Source of the DNA: VYFG01 sp965221795
Lineage (GTDB): Bacteria > Pseudomonadota > Gammaproteobacteria > Arenicellales > Poriferihabitantaceae
Length of the DNA stretch: 64,000 nucleotides
Direction of reading: 5' to 3'
Assembly (NCBI GenBank): GCA_965221795.1
Contig: OZ244914.1
Span: 3,038,001 to 3,102,000 of the forward strand
Shown: piece after piece, positions 36,358-44,707 of the stretch
Numbering within the stretch: position 1 is the first letter of the stretch
Layout of the letters: the number at the start of each line of letters is the position of its first letter
Program-made: the position numbers and the translations under genes
Notes under the pieces: generated by a model
Told to the model about the DNA's origin: nothing
Database searches by the model: none
The model's input: only the letters and a program-made list of their open reading frames with translations

Positions 36358-36951
36358 ATGTCTCTTCAGCATTGCCATCACTGGATCTTCGATATGGACG
36401 GGACGCTGACTATGCCAGTGCATGATTTCGATGCCATTCGACGGCACATCGGCATCCCGGACAATATGCCTATTCTGGAGGCGATCGACATGATGGAACC
36501 TGCCGTCGCGATACAGGCTCGTCAACGATTGCATGAGATCGAAATGGAACTGGCGGTGTTGGCTACTCCTCAGCCTGGGGCACGAGAGACGCTGGAGAGT
36601 TTGGTCGTTCGGGGCTGCGTGTTAGGCATACTGACTCGTAATGATGAGGCAATCGCGTGGGAAACGTTGCGGGCCAGTGGTCTGGATCATCTGTTCGATT
36701 TGCCCCATGTGATTGGTCGGGAAACCTGTATGCCCAAGCCCTGCCCGGATGGTGTCCTGCACTTGCTTGATCTGTGGTGTGCCAAACCACAGAATACGGT
36801 GATGGTTGGGGATTTCCGATACGATATGGAAGCGGGCAAAAAAGCCGGGACCCACACGATCCATTTCGACTGCCAAGGCCACTTTGCCTGGCCGGAGTAT
36901 ACGGATTTTGGCGTGACCTCAATCACCGAAATCCTTTCCTTGATGGACTGA
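36358..36951 (+). CDS. HAD-superfamily phosphatase
   Basis: A 197-residue HAD hydrolase. The four motifs are visible: IFDMDGTLT (nucleophile Asp), LTRND, KPCPDGV with the conserved Lys, and VGDFRYDMEAGKKAG with the terminal acidic pair. A small helical cap is inserted after motif I. It resembles phosphoglycolate-phosphatase/GPH-like enzymes, but the substrate is unknown. The ATG at 36358 is used; a TTG five codons earlier is possible. No strong ribosome site is present. It starts 37 bp after lon and may be co-transcribed. Confidence 0.85.
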   Translation: MSLQHCHHWIFDMDGTLTMPVHDFDAIRRHIGIPDNMPILEAIDMMEPAVAIQARQRLHEIEMELAVLATPQPGARETLESLVVRGCVLGILTRNDEAIAWETLRASGLDHLFDLPHVIGRETCMPKPCPDGVLHLLDLWCAKPQNTVMVGDFRYDMEAGKKAGTHTIHFDCQGHFAWPEYTDFGVTSITEILSLMD

Positions 36952-37130
36952 GCGCAAGATCAGCGAAGAACGCACCGGTCAAGTGGGTCCTCCTTTGGGT
37001 GACACGCGTTTTCCGAATAGGACTACATCAATGTTCTTATCGTTTCGTGACAGGCCGTCCGTTCATTCTTGGTGCCTTTCTGTGGCGTTGATCCATGAGA
37101 GAACCGGGTCATGAGCCGCTCATTCCTCCA

Positions 37131-38165
37131 TCACGACTTGAAAATCTCGTCAATCTCCTTGGCGTGGGCCAACGCTTTCAGCCATCGATCGACGTTGTCC
37201 TGGGAAGCCTGACGCACCGTGGTCGCGATCTCCTGAGGCACTGCACCGTACTTGAAATGTGCCAATTTCAGCAAGGCCTCGGCTTCTCCTTTGATCATGC
37301 CCTCAGAAATCCCCTCGGCGCGTCCTTCGGCGCGCCCTTTGGTAAGCACTTCCTCGTAGAATGATCCCATGATGATCTCCACTCGATGGGGTTTGGCGAT
37401 CCGCAACGCTTCTTCAAGGATCGCATGCGTGGGCTGTATCACCCGCATTATATACCCGAGAATTGCGGTTTCCAAGTCCGAATGATCCGGCAGCGCCGCA
37501 CAGATGTCCGCGAGCCGTCGGACCGGATCCTGCACGTCGGTCACCCGCGACAGGTACAGACACTGAAAGGCCCCGCGCACCTCCGGGTAGTCGGCCAGTT
37601 CCGGCACTCCATCGGGGCCGATGTGATGCAGGATATAGCCGGGAGACCGGGTCCACGCGGAGCCAATGCCATCGTCGATCATCTCGGGGATGGACCGCGG
37701 CACGGCCCAGGGCTGCGTGCCATGATAGAGCACCAGCGCGACGATCGGCGGCAGTGGGAACGCAGATTCGGCATGCTCGTCGCGGTAACGTCGCCAGATC
37801 TTGAGTTTGTACTCTTCGATCTGAAACGGGGTCATCGGGTCGGGGGTCGATTTGTGTTCCAGCAGGGCATAGATCAAGGCCGGCTTGCCGGTCGTGAGCG
37901 TGACTTCGAACAGGCGGTCGGACTGGCTGGCCCGCAGGCGGGGATCGACAAAAGAGCCGTCGATCAGTTTCGGGGGGGCATCTGACAGCCGGTCCACGAT
38001 CTCGTTTGGCAGGTACGTCTTCAGCACCGCGGCCGCGCGGTCCGGGTTCGCCAATACCAGCTTGAACAGGCGATCGTGCGGCGATGGCATGCGCCCGGGT
38101 TCGCGGTCGGTTCCGGCCGGCGGCGCCTCGCCCGGTTGCGATCGGTCGGCGTTGGCGGGGGTCAT
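37131..38165 (-). CDS. Rpn family recombination-promoting nuclease/putative transposase, copy 1
   Basis: A 344-residue member of the Rpn (YhgA-like, Transposase_31) family, whose E. coli relatives are DNA nucleases that promote RecA-independent recombination. The core starts at PHDRLFKLVLANPDRAA. It contains DRLFEVTLTTGKPALIYALL followed by EHKS, the E-x-K of the PD-(D/E)XK active site, then LPPIVALVLYHG. I use the ATG at 38165 (MTPANADRSQ), shared by all copies; the frame is open further to 38327. Copy 1 differs from the others by ALAHAKE in place of ALLHAKE at the C-terminus and by a diverged repeat tract (GRAEG, GISEG, MIKG). Confidence 0.87.
   Translation of the reverse strand: MTPANADRSQPGEAPPAGTDREPGRMPSPHDRLFKLVLANPDRAAAVLKTYLPNEIVDRLSDAPPKLIDGSFVDPRLRASQSDRLFEVTLTTGKPALIYALLEHKSTPDPMTPFQIEEYKLKIWRRYRDEHAESAFPLPPIVALVLYHGTQPWAVPRSIPEMIDDGIGSAWTRSPGYILHHIGPDGVPELADYPEVRGAFQCLYLSRVTDVQDPVRRLADICAALPDHSDLETAILGYIMRVIQPTHAILEEALRIAKPHRVEIIMGSFYEEVLTKGRAEGRAEGISEGMIKGEAEALLKLAHFKYGAVPQEIATTVRQASQDNVDRWLKALAHAKEIDEIFKS
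37288..37335. repeat. 12-bp in-frame repeat tract, Rpn copy 1 (four units, two diverged)
   Basis: Four 12-bp units in frame. Units at 37312 and 37324 match CCYTCGGYGCGY; units at 37288 (CCTTTGATCATG) and 37300 (CCCTCAGAAATC) have diverged. They encode GRAEG-like tetrapeptides on the minus strand. Confidence 0.85.
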
Positions 38166-38301
38166 GTGAGGGTACTGCCGGTCTTCATTGGGGCGGTCTC
38201 GACAACACGTTGTGCCGGTTCGACGCCCGGTAGCGACGTTTGGGCAACCCGCAGTCGAAGCCTCGTAGCGCGTACCTTCGGTCATCGATCTCCTGCCTGC
38301 C

Positions 38302-38325
38302 GGTGAGCCAGCATTCTGGCTCACC
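38302..38325. repeat. Perfect 9-bp stem hairpin in Rpn spacer (copy 1 unit)
   Basis: GGTGAGCCA (38302-38310), a 6-base loop and TGGCTCACC (38317-38325) form a perfect hairpin. It lies between the stop of Rpn copy 2 and the start of copy 1 and has no T-run. It may be a transcript-stabilising or attenuating structure, or a recombination or transposition end. Confidence 0.6.
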
Positions 38326-38516
38326 ATCAGTCGCCGGGAGCGCCGTGGGCGGTGCCATCCCGGGCCGGATGGCTACTGGTGATACCGCAGGTCGGAATTC
38401 CGGGAGCCGACGAAAGAGGCCGCAACCGTCGAAGTCAGGACCACCCGTGGATTGCTGGTGCCTTTCTGTGGCGTTGATCGATGAGAGAACCGGGTCATGA
38501 ATCGCTCATTCCTCCA

Positions 38517-39590
38517 TCACGACTTGAAAATCTCGTCAATCTCCTTGGCGTGGAGCAACGCTTCCAGCCATCGATCGACGTTGTCCTGGGAAGCCTGACG
38601 CACCGTGGTCGCGATCTCCTGAGGCACTGCACCGTACTTGAAATGTGCCAATTTCAGCAAGGCCTCGGCTTCTCCTTCGGCGCGTCCCTCGGCGCGTCCC
38701 TCGGCGCGTCCTTCGGTGCGTCCTTCGGTGCGTCCCTCGGCGCGTCCTTCGGTGCGCCCTTTGGTAAGCACTTCCTCGTAGAATGATCCCATGATGATCT
38801 CCACTCGATGGGGTTTGGCGATCCGCAACGCTTCTTCAAGGATCGCATGCGTGGGCTGTATCACCCGCATTATATACCCGAGAATTGCGGTTTCCAAGTC
38901 CGAATGATCCGGCAGCGCCGCACAGATGTCCGCGAGCCGTCGGACCGGATCCTGCACGTCGGTCACCCGCGACAGGTACAGACACTGAAAGGCCCCGCGC
39001 ACCTCCGGGTAGTCGGCCAGTTCCGGCACCCCATCGGGGCCGATGTGATGCAGGATATAGCCGGGAGACCGGGTCCACGCGGAGCCAATGCCATCGTCGA
39101 TCATCTCGGGGATGGACCGCGGCACGGCCCAGGGCTGCGTGCCATGATAGAGCACCAGCGCGACGACCGGCGGCAGTGGGAACGCAGATTCGGCATGCTC
39201 GTCGCGGTAACGTCGCCAGATCTTGAGTTTGTACTCTTCGATCTGAAACGGGGTCATCGGGTCGGGGGTCGATTTGTGTTCCAGCAGGGCATAGATCAAG
39301 GCCGGCTTGCCGGTCGTGAGCGTGACTTCGAACAGGCGGTCGGACTGGCTGGCCCGCAGGCGGGGATCGACAAAAGAGCCGTCGATCAGTTTCGGGGGGG
39401 CATCTGACAGCCGGTCCACGATCTCGTTTGGCAGGTACGTCTTCAGCACCGCGGCCGCGCGGTCCGGGTTCGCCAATACCAGCTTGAACAGGCGATCGTG
39501 TGGCGATGGCATGCGCCCGGGTTCGCGGTCGGTTCCGGCCGACGGCGGCGCCTCGCCCGGTTGCGATCGGTCGGCGTTGGCGGGGGTCAT
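38517..39590 (-). CDS. Rpn family nuclease/putative transposase, copy 2
   Basis: A 357-residue protein, almost identical to copy 1 across the nuclease core, with the same EHKS catalytic motif. The main difference is seven in-frame tetrapeptide repeats (R-A/T-E-G) before EAEALLKLAHF. It also has an extra Ala-Pro-type residue in the Pro-rich N-terminal segment (GEAPPSAGTDR versus GEAPPAGTDR), and PLPPVV where copies 1 and 4 have PLPPIV. The start is the ATG at 39590. Its spacer upstream carries a 183-bp segment missing from the spacers of copies 1 and 3. Confidence 0.87.
   Translation of the reverse strand: MTPANADRSQPGEAPPSAGTDREPGRMPSPHDRLFKLVLANPDRAAAVLKTYLPNEIVDRLSDAPPKLIDGSFVDPRLRASQSDRLFEVTLTTGKPALIYALLEHKSTPDPMTPFQIEEYKLKIWRRYRDEHAESAFPLPPVVALVLYHGTQPWAVPRSIPEMIDDGIGSAWTRSPGYILHHIGPDGVPELADYPEVRGAFQCLYLSRVTDVQDPVRRLADICAALPDHSDLETAILGYIMRVIQPTHAILEEALRIAKPHRVEIIMGSFYEEVLTKGRTEGRAEGRTEGRTEGRAEGRAEGRAEGEAEALLKLAHFKYGAVPQEIATTVRQASQDNVDRWLEALLHAKEIDEIFKS
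38674..38757. repeat. 12-bp in-frame repeat tract, Rpn copy 2 (seven units)
   Basis: Seven perfect-length 12-bp units of CCYTCGGYGCGT type, encoding R-A/T-E-G seven times on the minus strand. The only differences are C/T changes at two positions per unit. Confidence 0.9.
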
Positions 39591-39909
39591 GTGAGGGTAC
39601 TGCCGGTCTTCATTGGGGCGGTCTCGACAACACGTTGTGCCGGTTCACCGGATGATCTGGAGGTAGTTGTTGGCGGCACACGAGGACGCGGTCATCAAGC
39701 GGATCGCTCCTGCGGTCGACTTTCTGCCGCGGGAGGTCGACGCCGCAATGGGTAGAGCGGTCTCGTCCCCTGGCGCGTTGGCTCTGCGGATGGGCAATGC
39801 GCCAGGGGCAGATGTGCCAGGCCCGGTTCGACGCCCGGTAGCGACGTTTGGGCACCTCGCAGTCGAAGCCTCGTAGCGCGTACCTTCGGTCATCGATCTC
39901 CTGCCTGCC

Positions 39910-39933
39910 GGTGAGCCAGCATTCTGGCTCACC
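39910..39933. repeat. Perfect 9-bp stem hairpin in Rpn spacer (copy 2 unit)
   Basis: The same hairpin, GGTGAGCCA / TGGCTCACC with a GCATTC loop, between the stop of Rpn copy 3 and the start of copy 2. Confidence 0.6.
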
Positions 39934-40124
39934 ATCAGTCGCCGGGAGCGCCGTGGGCGGTGCCATCCCGGGCCGGATGGCTACTGGTGATGCCGCAGGT
40001 CGGAATTCCGGAAGCCGACGAAAGAGGCCGCAACCGTCGAAGTCAGGACCACCCGTGGATTGCTGGTGCCTTTCTGTGGCGTTGATCGATGAGAGAACCG
40101 GGTCATGAATCGCTCATTCCTCCA

Positions 40125-41126
40125 TCACGACTTGAAAATCTCGTCAATCTCCTTGGCGTGGAGCAACGCTTCCAGCCATCGATCGACGTTGTCCTGGGAA
40201 GCCTGACGCACCGTGGTCGCGATCTCCTGAGGCACTGTACCGTACTTGAAATGTGCCAATTTCAGCAAGGCCTCGGCTTCTCCCTCGGCGCGTCCTTTGG
40301 TAAGCACTTCCTCGTAGAATGATCCCATGATGATCTCCACTCGATGGGGTTTGGCGATCCGCAACGCTTCTTCAAGGATCGCATGCGTGGGCTGTATCAC
40401 CCGCATTATATACCCGAGAATTGCGGTTTCCAAGTCCGAATGATCCGGCAGCGCCGCACAGATGTCCGCGAGCCGTCGGACCGGATCCTGCACGTCGGTC
40501 ACCCGCGACAGGTACAGACACTGAAAGGCCCCGCGCACCTCCGGATAGTCGGCCAGTTCCGGCACTCCATCGGGGCCGATGTGATGCAGGATATAGTCGG
40601 GAGACCGGGTCCACGCGGAGCCAATGCCATCGTCGATCATCTCGGGGATGGACCGCGGCACGGCCCAGGGCTGCGTGCCATGATAGAGCACCAGCGCGAC
40701 GACCGGCGGCAGTGGGAACGCAGATTCGGCATGCTCGTCGCGGTAACGTCGCCAGATCTTGAGTTTGTACTCTTCGATCTGAAACGGGGTCATCGGGTCG
40801 GGGGTCGATTTGTGTTCCAGCAGGGCATAGATCAAGGCCGGCTTGCCGGTCGTGAGCGTGACCTCGAACAGGCGGTCGGACTGGCTGGCCCGCAGGCGGG
40901 GATCGACAAAAGAGCCGTCGATCAGTTTCGGGGGGGCATCTGACAGCCGGTCCACGATCTCGTTTGGCAGGTACGTCTTCAGCACCGCGGCCGCGCGGTC
41001 CGGGTTCGCCAATACCAGCTTGAACAGGCGATCGTGTGGCGATGGCATGCGCCCGGGTTCGCGGTCGGTTCCGGCCGGCGGCGGCGCCTCGCCCGGTTGC
41101 GATCGGTCGGCGTTGGCGGGGGTCAT
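40125..41126 (-). CDS. Rpn family nuclease/putative transposase, copy 3
   Basis: A 333-residue protein, the shortest copy because it has a single R-A-E-G tetrapeptide in the variable tract. The nuclease core including EHKS is unchanged. Private or partly shared differences are SPDY for SPGY and KYGTV for KYGAV (the latter shared with copy 4), plus GEAPPPAG in the N-terminal linker. The start is the ATG at 41126, matching the other copies; the frame is open to 41288, inside the spacer hairpin. Confidence 0.87.
   Translation of the reverse strand: MTPANADRSQPGEAPPPAGTDREPGRMPSPHDRLFKLVLANPDRAAAVLKTYLPNEIVDRLSDAPPKLIDGSFVDPRLRASQSDRLFEVTLTTGKPALIYALLEHKSTPDPMTPFQIEEYKLKIWRRYRDEHAESAFPLPPVVALVLYHGTQPWAVPRSIPEMIDDGIGSAWTRSPDYILHHIGPDGVPELADYPEVRGAFQCLYLSRVTDVQDPVRRLADICAALPDHSDLETAILGYIMRVIQPTHAILEEALRIAKPHRVEIIMGSFYEEVLTKGRAEGEAEALLKLAHFKYGTVPQEIATTVRQASQDNVDRWLEALLHAKEIDEIFKS
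40282..40293. repeat. 12-bp in-frame repeat tract, Rpn copy 3 (one unit)
   Basis: A single CCCTCGGCGCGT unit at the place where copies 2 and 4 have seven, encoding one R-A-E-G tetrapeptide. Confidence 0.85.
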
Positions 41127-41262
41127 GTGAGGGTACTGCCGGTCTTCATTGGGGCGGTCTCGACAACACGTTGTGCCGGTTCGACGCCCGGTAGCGACGT
41201 TTGGGCACCTCGCAGTCGAAGCCTCGTAGCGCGTACCTTCGGTCATCGATCTCCTGCCTGCC

Positions 41263-41286
41263 GGTGAGCCAGCATTCTGGCTCACC
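41263..41286. repeat. Perfect 9-bp stem hairpin in Rpn spacer (copy 3 unit)
   Basis: The same hairpin, GGTGAGCCA / TGGCTCACC, between the stop of Rpn copy 4 and the start of copy 3. No such hairpin remains upstream of copy 4, where the array is cut. Confidence 0.6.
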
Positions 41287-41477
41287 ATCAGTCGCCGGGA
41301 GCGCCGTGGGCGGTGCCATCCCGGGCCGGATGGCTACTGGTGATACCGCAGGTCGGAATTCCGGGAGCCGACGAAAGAGGCCGCAACCGTCGAAGTCAGG
41401 ACCACCCGTGGATTGCTGGTGCCTTTCTGTGGCGTTGATCGATGAGAGAACCGGGTCATGAATCGCTCATTCCTCCA

Positions 41478-42548
41478 TCACGACTTGAAAATCTCGTCAA
41501 TCTCCTTGGCGTGGAGCAACGCTTCCAGCCATCGATCGACGTTGTCCTGGGAAGCCTGACGCACCGTGGTCGCGATCTCCTGAGGCACTGTACCGTACTT
41601 GAAATGTGCCAATTTCAGCAAGGCCTCGGCTTCTCCCTCGGCGCGTCCCTCGGCGCGTCCCTCGGCGCGTCCTTCGGTGCGTCCTTCGGTGCGTCCCTCG
41701 GCGCGTCCTTCGGTGCGCCCTTTGGTAAGCACTTCCTCGTAGAATGATCCCATGATGATCTCCACTCGATGGGGTTTGGCGATCCGCAACGCTTCTTCAA
41801 GGATCGCATGCGTGGGCTGTATCACCCGCATTATATACCCGAGAATTGCGGTTTCCAAGTCCGAATGATCCGGCAGCGCCGCACAGATGTCCGCGAGCCG
41901 TCGGACCGGATCCTGCACGTCGGTCACCCGCGACAGGTACAGACACTGAAAGGCCCCGCGCACCTCCGGGTAGTCGGCCAGTTCCGGCACTCCATCGGGG
42001 CCGATGTGATGCAGGATATAGCCGGGAGACCGGGTCCACGCGGAGCCAATGCCATCGTCGATCATCTCGGGGATGGACCGCGGCACGGCCCAGGGCTGCG
42101 TGCCATGATAGAGCACCAGCGCGACGATCGGCGGCAGTGGGAACGCAGATTCGGCATGCTCGTCGCGGTAACGTCGCCAGATCTTGAGTTTGTACTCTTC
42201 GATCTGAAACGGGGTCATCGGGTCGGGGGTCGATTTGTGTTCCAGCAGGGCATAGATCAAGGCCGGCTTGCCGGTCGTGAGCGTGACTTCGAACAGGCGG
42301 TCGGACTGGCTGGCCCGCAGGCGGGGATCGACAAAAGAGCCGTCGATCAGTTTCGGGGGGGCATCTGACAGCCGGTCCACGATCTCGTTTGGCAGGTACG
42401 TCTTCAGCACCGCGGCCGCGCGGTCCGGGTTCGCCAATACCAGCTTGAACAGGCGATCGTGCGGCGATGGCATGCGCCCGGGTTCGCGGTCGGTTCCGGC
42501 CGGCGGCGCCTCGCCCGGTTGCGATCGGTCGGCGTTGGCGGGGGTCAT
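41478..42548 (-). CDS. Rpn family nuclease/putative transposase, copy 4
   Basis: A 356-residue protein with seven R-A/T-E-G repeats in the same A/T order as copy 2, and KYGTV as in copy 3. It has the PLPPIV and GEAPPAG variants of copy 1. This mosaic of shared variants suggests gene conversion or repeated unequal exchange among copies. The start is the ATG at 42548. It is the most upstream gene in the direction of transcription and the best candidate to carry the ancestral upstream flank. Confidence 0.87.
   Translation of the reverse strand: MTPANADRSQPGEAPPAGTDREPGRMPSPHDRLFKLVLANPDRAAAVLKTYLPNEIVDRLSDAPPKLIDGSFVDPRLRASQSDRLFEVTLTTGKPALIYALLEHKSTPDPMTPFQIEEYKLKIWRRYRDEHAESAFPLPPIVALVLYHGTQPWAVPRSIPEMIDDGIGSAWTRSPGYILHHIGPDGVPELADYPEVRGAFQCLYLSRVTDVQDPVRRLADICAALPDHSDLETAILGYIMRVIQPTHAILEEALRIAKPHRVEIIMGSFYEEVLTKGRTEGRAEGRTEGRTEGRAEGRAEGRAEGEAEALLKLAHFKYGTVPQEIATTVRQASQDNVDRWLEALLHAKEIDEIFKS
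41635..41718. repeat. 12-bp in-frame repeat tract, Rpn copy 4 (seven units)
   Basis: Seven 12-bp units in the same order as in copy 2, except that the first unit is CCCTCGG rather than CCTTCGG. They encode the same tetrapeptide string as copy 2. Confidence 0.9.
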
Positions 42549-42689
42549 GTGAGGGTACTGCCGGTCTTCATTGGGGCGGTCTCGACAACACGTTGTGCCG
42601 GTTCACCGGATGATCTGGAGGCGGGAAAATCCGTACGCTGCGCACGCCTTTCGCTCCCATGCCATCCCGCTCGATAGCCAGCGATCCTG

Positions 42690-43215
42690 ACAAAAGCCAT
42701 CCGCCGATGCAAGGGCTGGCTGGCAATTGCGGACCGGGTGAAAAAGCTCCTGTGGCTCACCGGAGTTCCGGGTGGGTGATCGGGGATTACCTTCCGGGTT
42801 TGAGGCCAGAGCGCCAGCGAAGTTCTCTGCCGGCATGCGATCCTCCAGCTGTTGGTAGGCTCGTTTCGGCCCTGCTCTGAAGAGGGGCAGGGGATAGTGA
42901 AGGAGGAGCCCGCATCCAGCACTTCGGCGGTCTCTTGACGCCCAGTAAACTCTTGGCCGTGATCGGATATGCCGGGGTAGACCCGACCCCGAATCGGACC
43001 TCTGCATCGTAGGGCTGCTTTAGTCATCGCAAGGACGGTCTGCCTTTGACCCGCCCCGGGAGCGGGAACCTCGACTCCTGATCCCCCGACGACAGCAACA
43101 TGCCCAGACACCTTGCGCCAAGGATCGGATCCTGTGTCCGGTGGGATGTCCGTCACGCCCGTTCGGCTTCTTCCTCCCGGCGCGCAAATACCGGCACCGG
43201 CGGCCGTTCATGCCG
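42690..43215 (-). mobile_element. Degenerate IS30-family transposase fragment
   Basis: On the minus strand, pieces in shifted frames match the C-terminal half of IS30 transposases. GQRQTVLAMTKAALR corresponds to the GQRQAVLTLVERKSR region. ISDHGQEFTG stands for the usual DNGKEF-type catalytic segment, and SSEQGRNEPTN for SSWQRGTNENTN. Conserved residues are changed and the frame is broken, so it is inactive. It directly abuts the upstream end of the Rpn array, and an IS30 insertion may have cut off the array's original flank. Confidence 0.6.
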
Positions 43216-43267
43216 GCAAACCACTATGGTTGTTTGCATAAATCGGATCAGTTCAAGGGTTCTATTG

Positions 43268-43603
43268 TGATTATCCCGAAATAGCCCGCATGAAGACCGC
43301 GAAACTCATTACCCAGCGGTCTGCCGACATTCGGAGACTGGGGAAACCACTTTGTTTGTCAATCCGACCTATACCCTGCGCCTTGAGCATGCAGCGGGGT
43401 CGGAAATGGAAGAGGGTTTTCTGGAGCGGCTGTATGCGCATTGCATCCGATAAGAATTTGCCTGCTGTTGGTCCTGGCAGCCCGGAGCTATGGTGATCTG
43501 GGATAACCGCAACCCCATGCACTATGCAGTGAACGATTATGACGCCTACCACTGGGAAATGCTGTGTGTTGCCATGCGGGGAGAAGCACCGGTTCCGGCC
43601 TAG
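43268..43603 (+). pseudogene. TauD/TfdA-family dioxygenase C-terminal fragment
   Basis: The frame reads NSPHEDRETHYPAVCRHSET, then GETTLFVNPTYT and LERLYAHCIR. A TAA at 43451-43453 follows, then in the same frame EFACCWSWQPGAMVIWDNRN and PMHYAVNDYDAYHWEML to a TAG at 43601. This matches the second half of TauD/TfdA Fe(II)/2-oxoglutarate dioxygenases: the HPETGRKALFVN-like segment and the distal metal His in WDNRxxMH. The internal stop sits where RPEF is expected. The N-terminal half with the HxD motif is missing. The gene is dead and once acted on a sulfonate, amino acid or similar small molecule. Confidence 0.75.
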
Positions 43604-43625
43604 GGCGGAGGAGAAAAGGAGCACT

Positions 43626-44648
43626 TCAACTTTCGTGAGCAAAGTCGAAGGAGTCAAAATAAAAATGATCCAACTGCATGCCACGTTGTCTCAGGGTTTT
43701 CCGTACGGCATCCACCATAATGGGCGGACCACTGGCGTAGATGTCCATGTCACTAAAATCATTATAGGCCGCGAGGACAGCTTCGTGGACGAATCCGATC
43801 GCTCCGGGCCAAGTGGCCGAGTTCGATTCGGATAACACTGGCGTGTACTGCAGGTCGGGCAATTGTGTGTCCCAGACCTTGATCAGGGAGTCAAGATACA
43901 GGTCTTTCTGGTCCCGGACTCCCCAAAACAGATGGATGCGATACGGCTCCTTTTTGGCCATGGCACTTTCGATCAGCCCCTTCACCGGGGCAAATCCGGT
44001 GCCTCCGGCGATCATGATGATTGGGCGCTCCGGCTCTGTTTGCAAAAAGTAGGTTCCAAACGGGCCCTCCAGTCGTAACAGGTCGCGCTCTTTCATGGAT
44101 TGAAAGACCCGGGTAGTGAAATGTCCGCCCGGAACCAAGCGGATATGGAGTTCAAGTCCTTCCTCGTCGGTGTGTTCCGGCAAGTTCGCAATGGAGAAGC
44201 TCCGTCGCTGCCCATCTTTCAGGATGAGATCAATGTATTGACCGGGAATGAAGTGGAGCTCCTGTGTCTTTGGCAGGGCCAGGTAGAGTCGCATCACATC
44301 ATCGGTCAGCTGCTCCATCTTGCGGACCCGGCATGGCAGCATCTTGATCTGGATATTTTGTCCGGTCAGGACTTCTTTGGCGTCTATGGTGACATCTTCC
44401 AGCGGAATCGCTTGACAGATCAGCACCTTACCTTGTGCCTTTTCTTCATCCGTGAGCGCAAACTCTTCGTGGTTACCATAGTTCACCGTCCCTTGGAGCA
44501 GGTTGCACTTGCAAGCACCACAAACCCCATTTCGGCAGCCATAAGGGAAGATGCGGTCTGCTTTGAGCGCTGCATCCAGAATGGTTTCACCGGGCTGGGT
44601 CTGGAACTGTTGTTGGCTGTGTTCGATGGTGACGGAATGGGGCATCAC
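43626..44648 (-). CDS. 2Fe-2S ferredoxin / NAD(P)H-flavin reductase (CDP-6-deoxy-delta-3,4-glucoseen reductase-like)
   Basis: A 340-residue electron-transfer protein in three domains. A plant-type 2Fe-2S ferredoxin domain comes first, with Cys38, Cys43, Cys46 and Cys78. An FAD-binding domain follows (RSFSIANLPE near residue 150), and then an NAD(P)-binding domain (GGTGFAPVKGLIE). Relatives include AscD (E3 of deoxysugar synthesis) and reductase parts of ring-hydroxylating oxygenases. This stand-alone type is common in gamma- and betaproteobacteria beside core genes and usually has no known partner. It is divergent from mutM. The partner and substrate are not identifiable here. Confidence 0.88.
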   Translation of the reverse strand: MMPHSVTIEHSQQQFQTQPGETILDAALKADRIFPYGCRNGVCGACKCNLLQGTVNYGNHEEFALTDEEKAQGKVLICQAIPLEDVTIDAKEVLTGQNIQIKMLPCRVRKMEQLTDDVMRLYLALPKTQELHFIPGQYIDLILKDGQRRSFSIANLPEHTDEEGLELHIRLVPGGHFTTRVFQSMKERDLLRLEGPFGTYFLQTEPERPIIMIAGGTGFAPVKGLIESAMAKKEPYRIHLFWGVRDQKDLYLDSLIKVWDTQLPDLQYTPVLSESNSATWPGAIGFVHEAVLAAYNDFSDMDIYASGPPIMVDAVRKTLRQRGMQLDHFYFDSFDFAHES

Positions 44649-44707
44649 ACGAAAGAAATAGGTTAAGCTGTCAGGCCGCGATTGTAACGAATCTGATGCG
44701 GAATGCC

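Larger units (their letters stand above)
37071..42621. repeat. Tandem array of four Rpn-gene repeat units
   Basis: Four direct repeats, each a minus-strand Rpn gene plus its spacer, start at about 37071, 38457, 40065 and 41418. Units 1-3 are about 1.39, 1.61 and 1.35 kb long. Spacers share the same blocks (GGTGCCTTTCTGTGGCGTTG, a hairpin, GATTGCTGG) as well as the genes. The array ends abruptly: after CTGGAGG at 42621 the sequence becomes IS30 debris. The near identity of the units points to recent amplification by unequal recombination. Confidence 0.9.

Noticed and set aside
38674..41718. Possible CRISPR array
   Set aside because: The 12-bp units have no spacers and lie in frame within genes, and the larger repeats are whole genes. 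No cas gene is present.
37386..42368. A 199-codon + strand frame preserved in all four Rpn units
   Set aside because: It is exactly antisense to the conserved Rpn core. Preservation follows from the near identity of the units, and no ribosome site or family pattern was seen.
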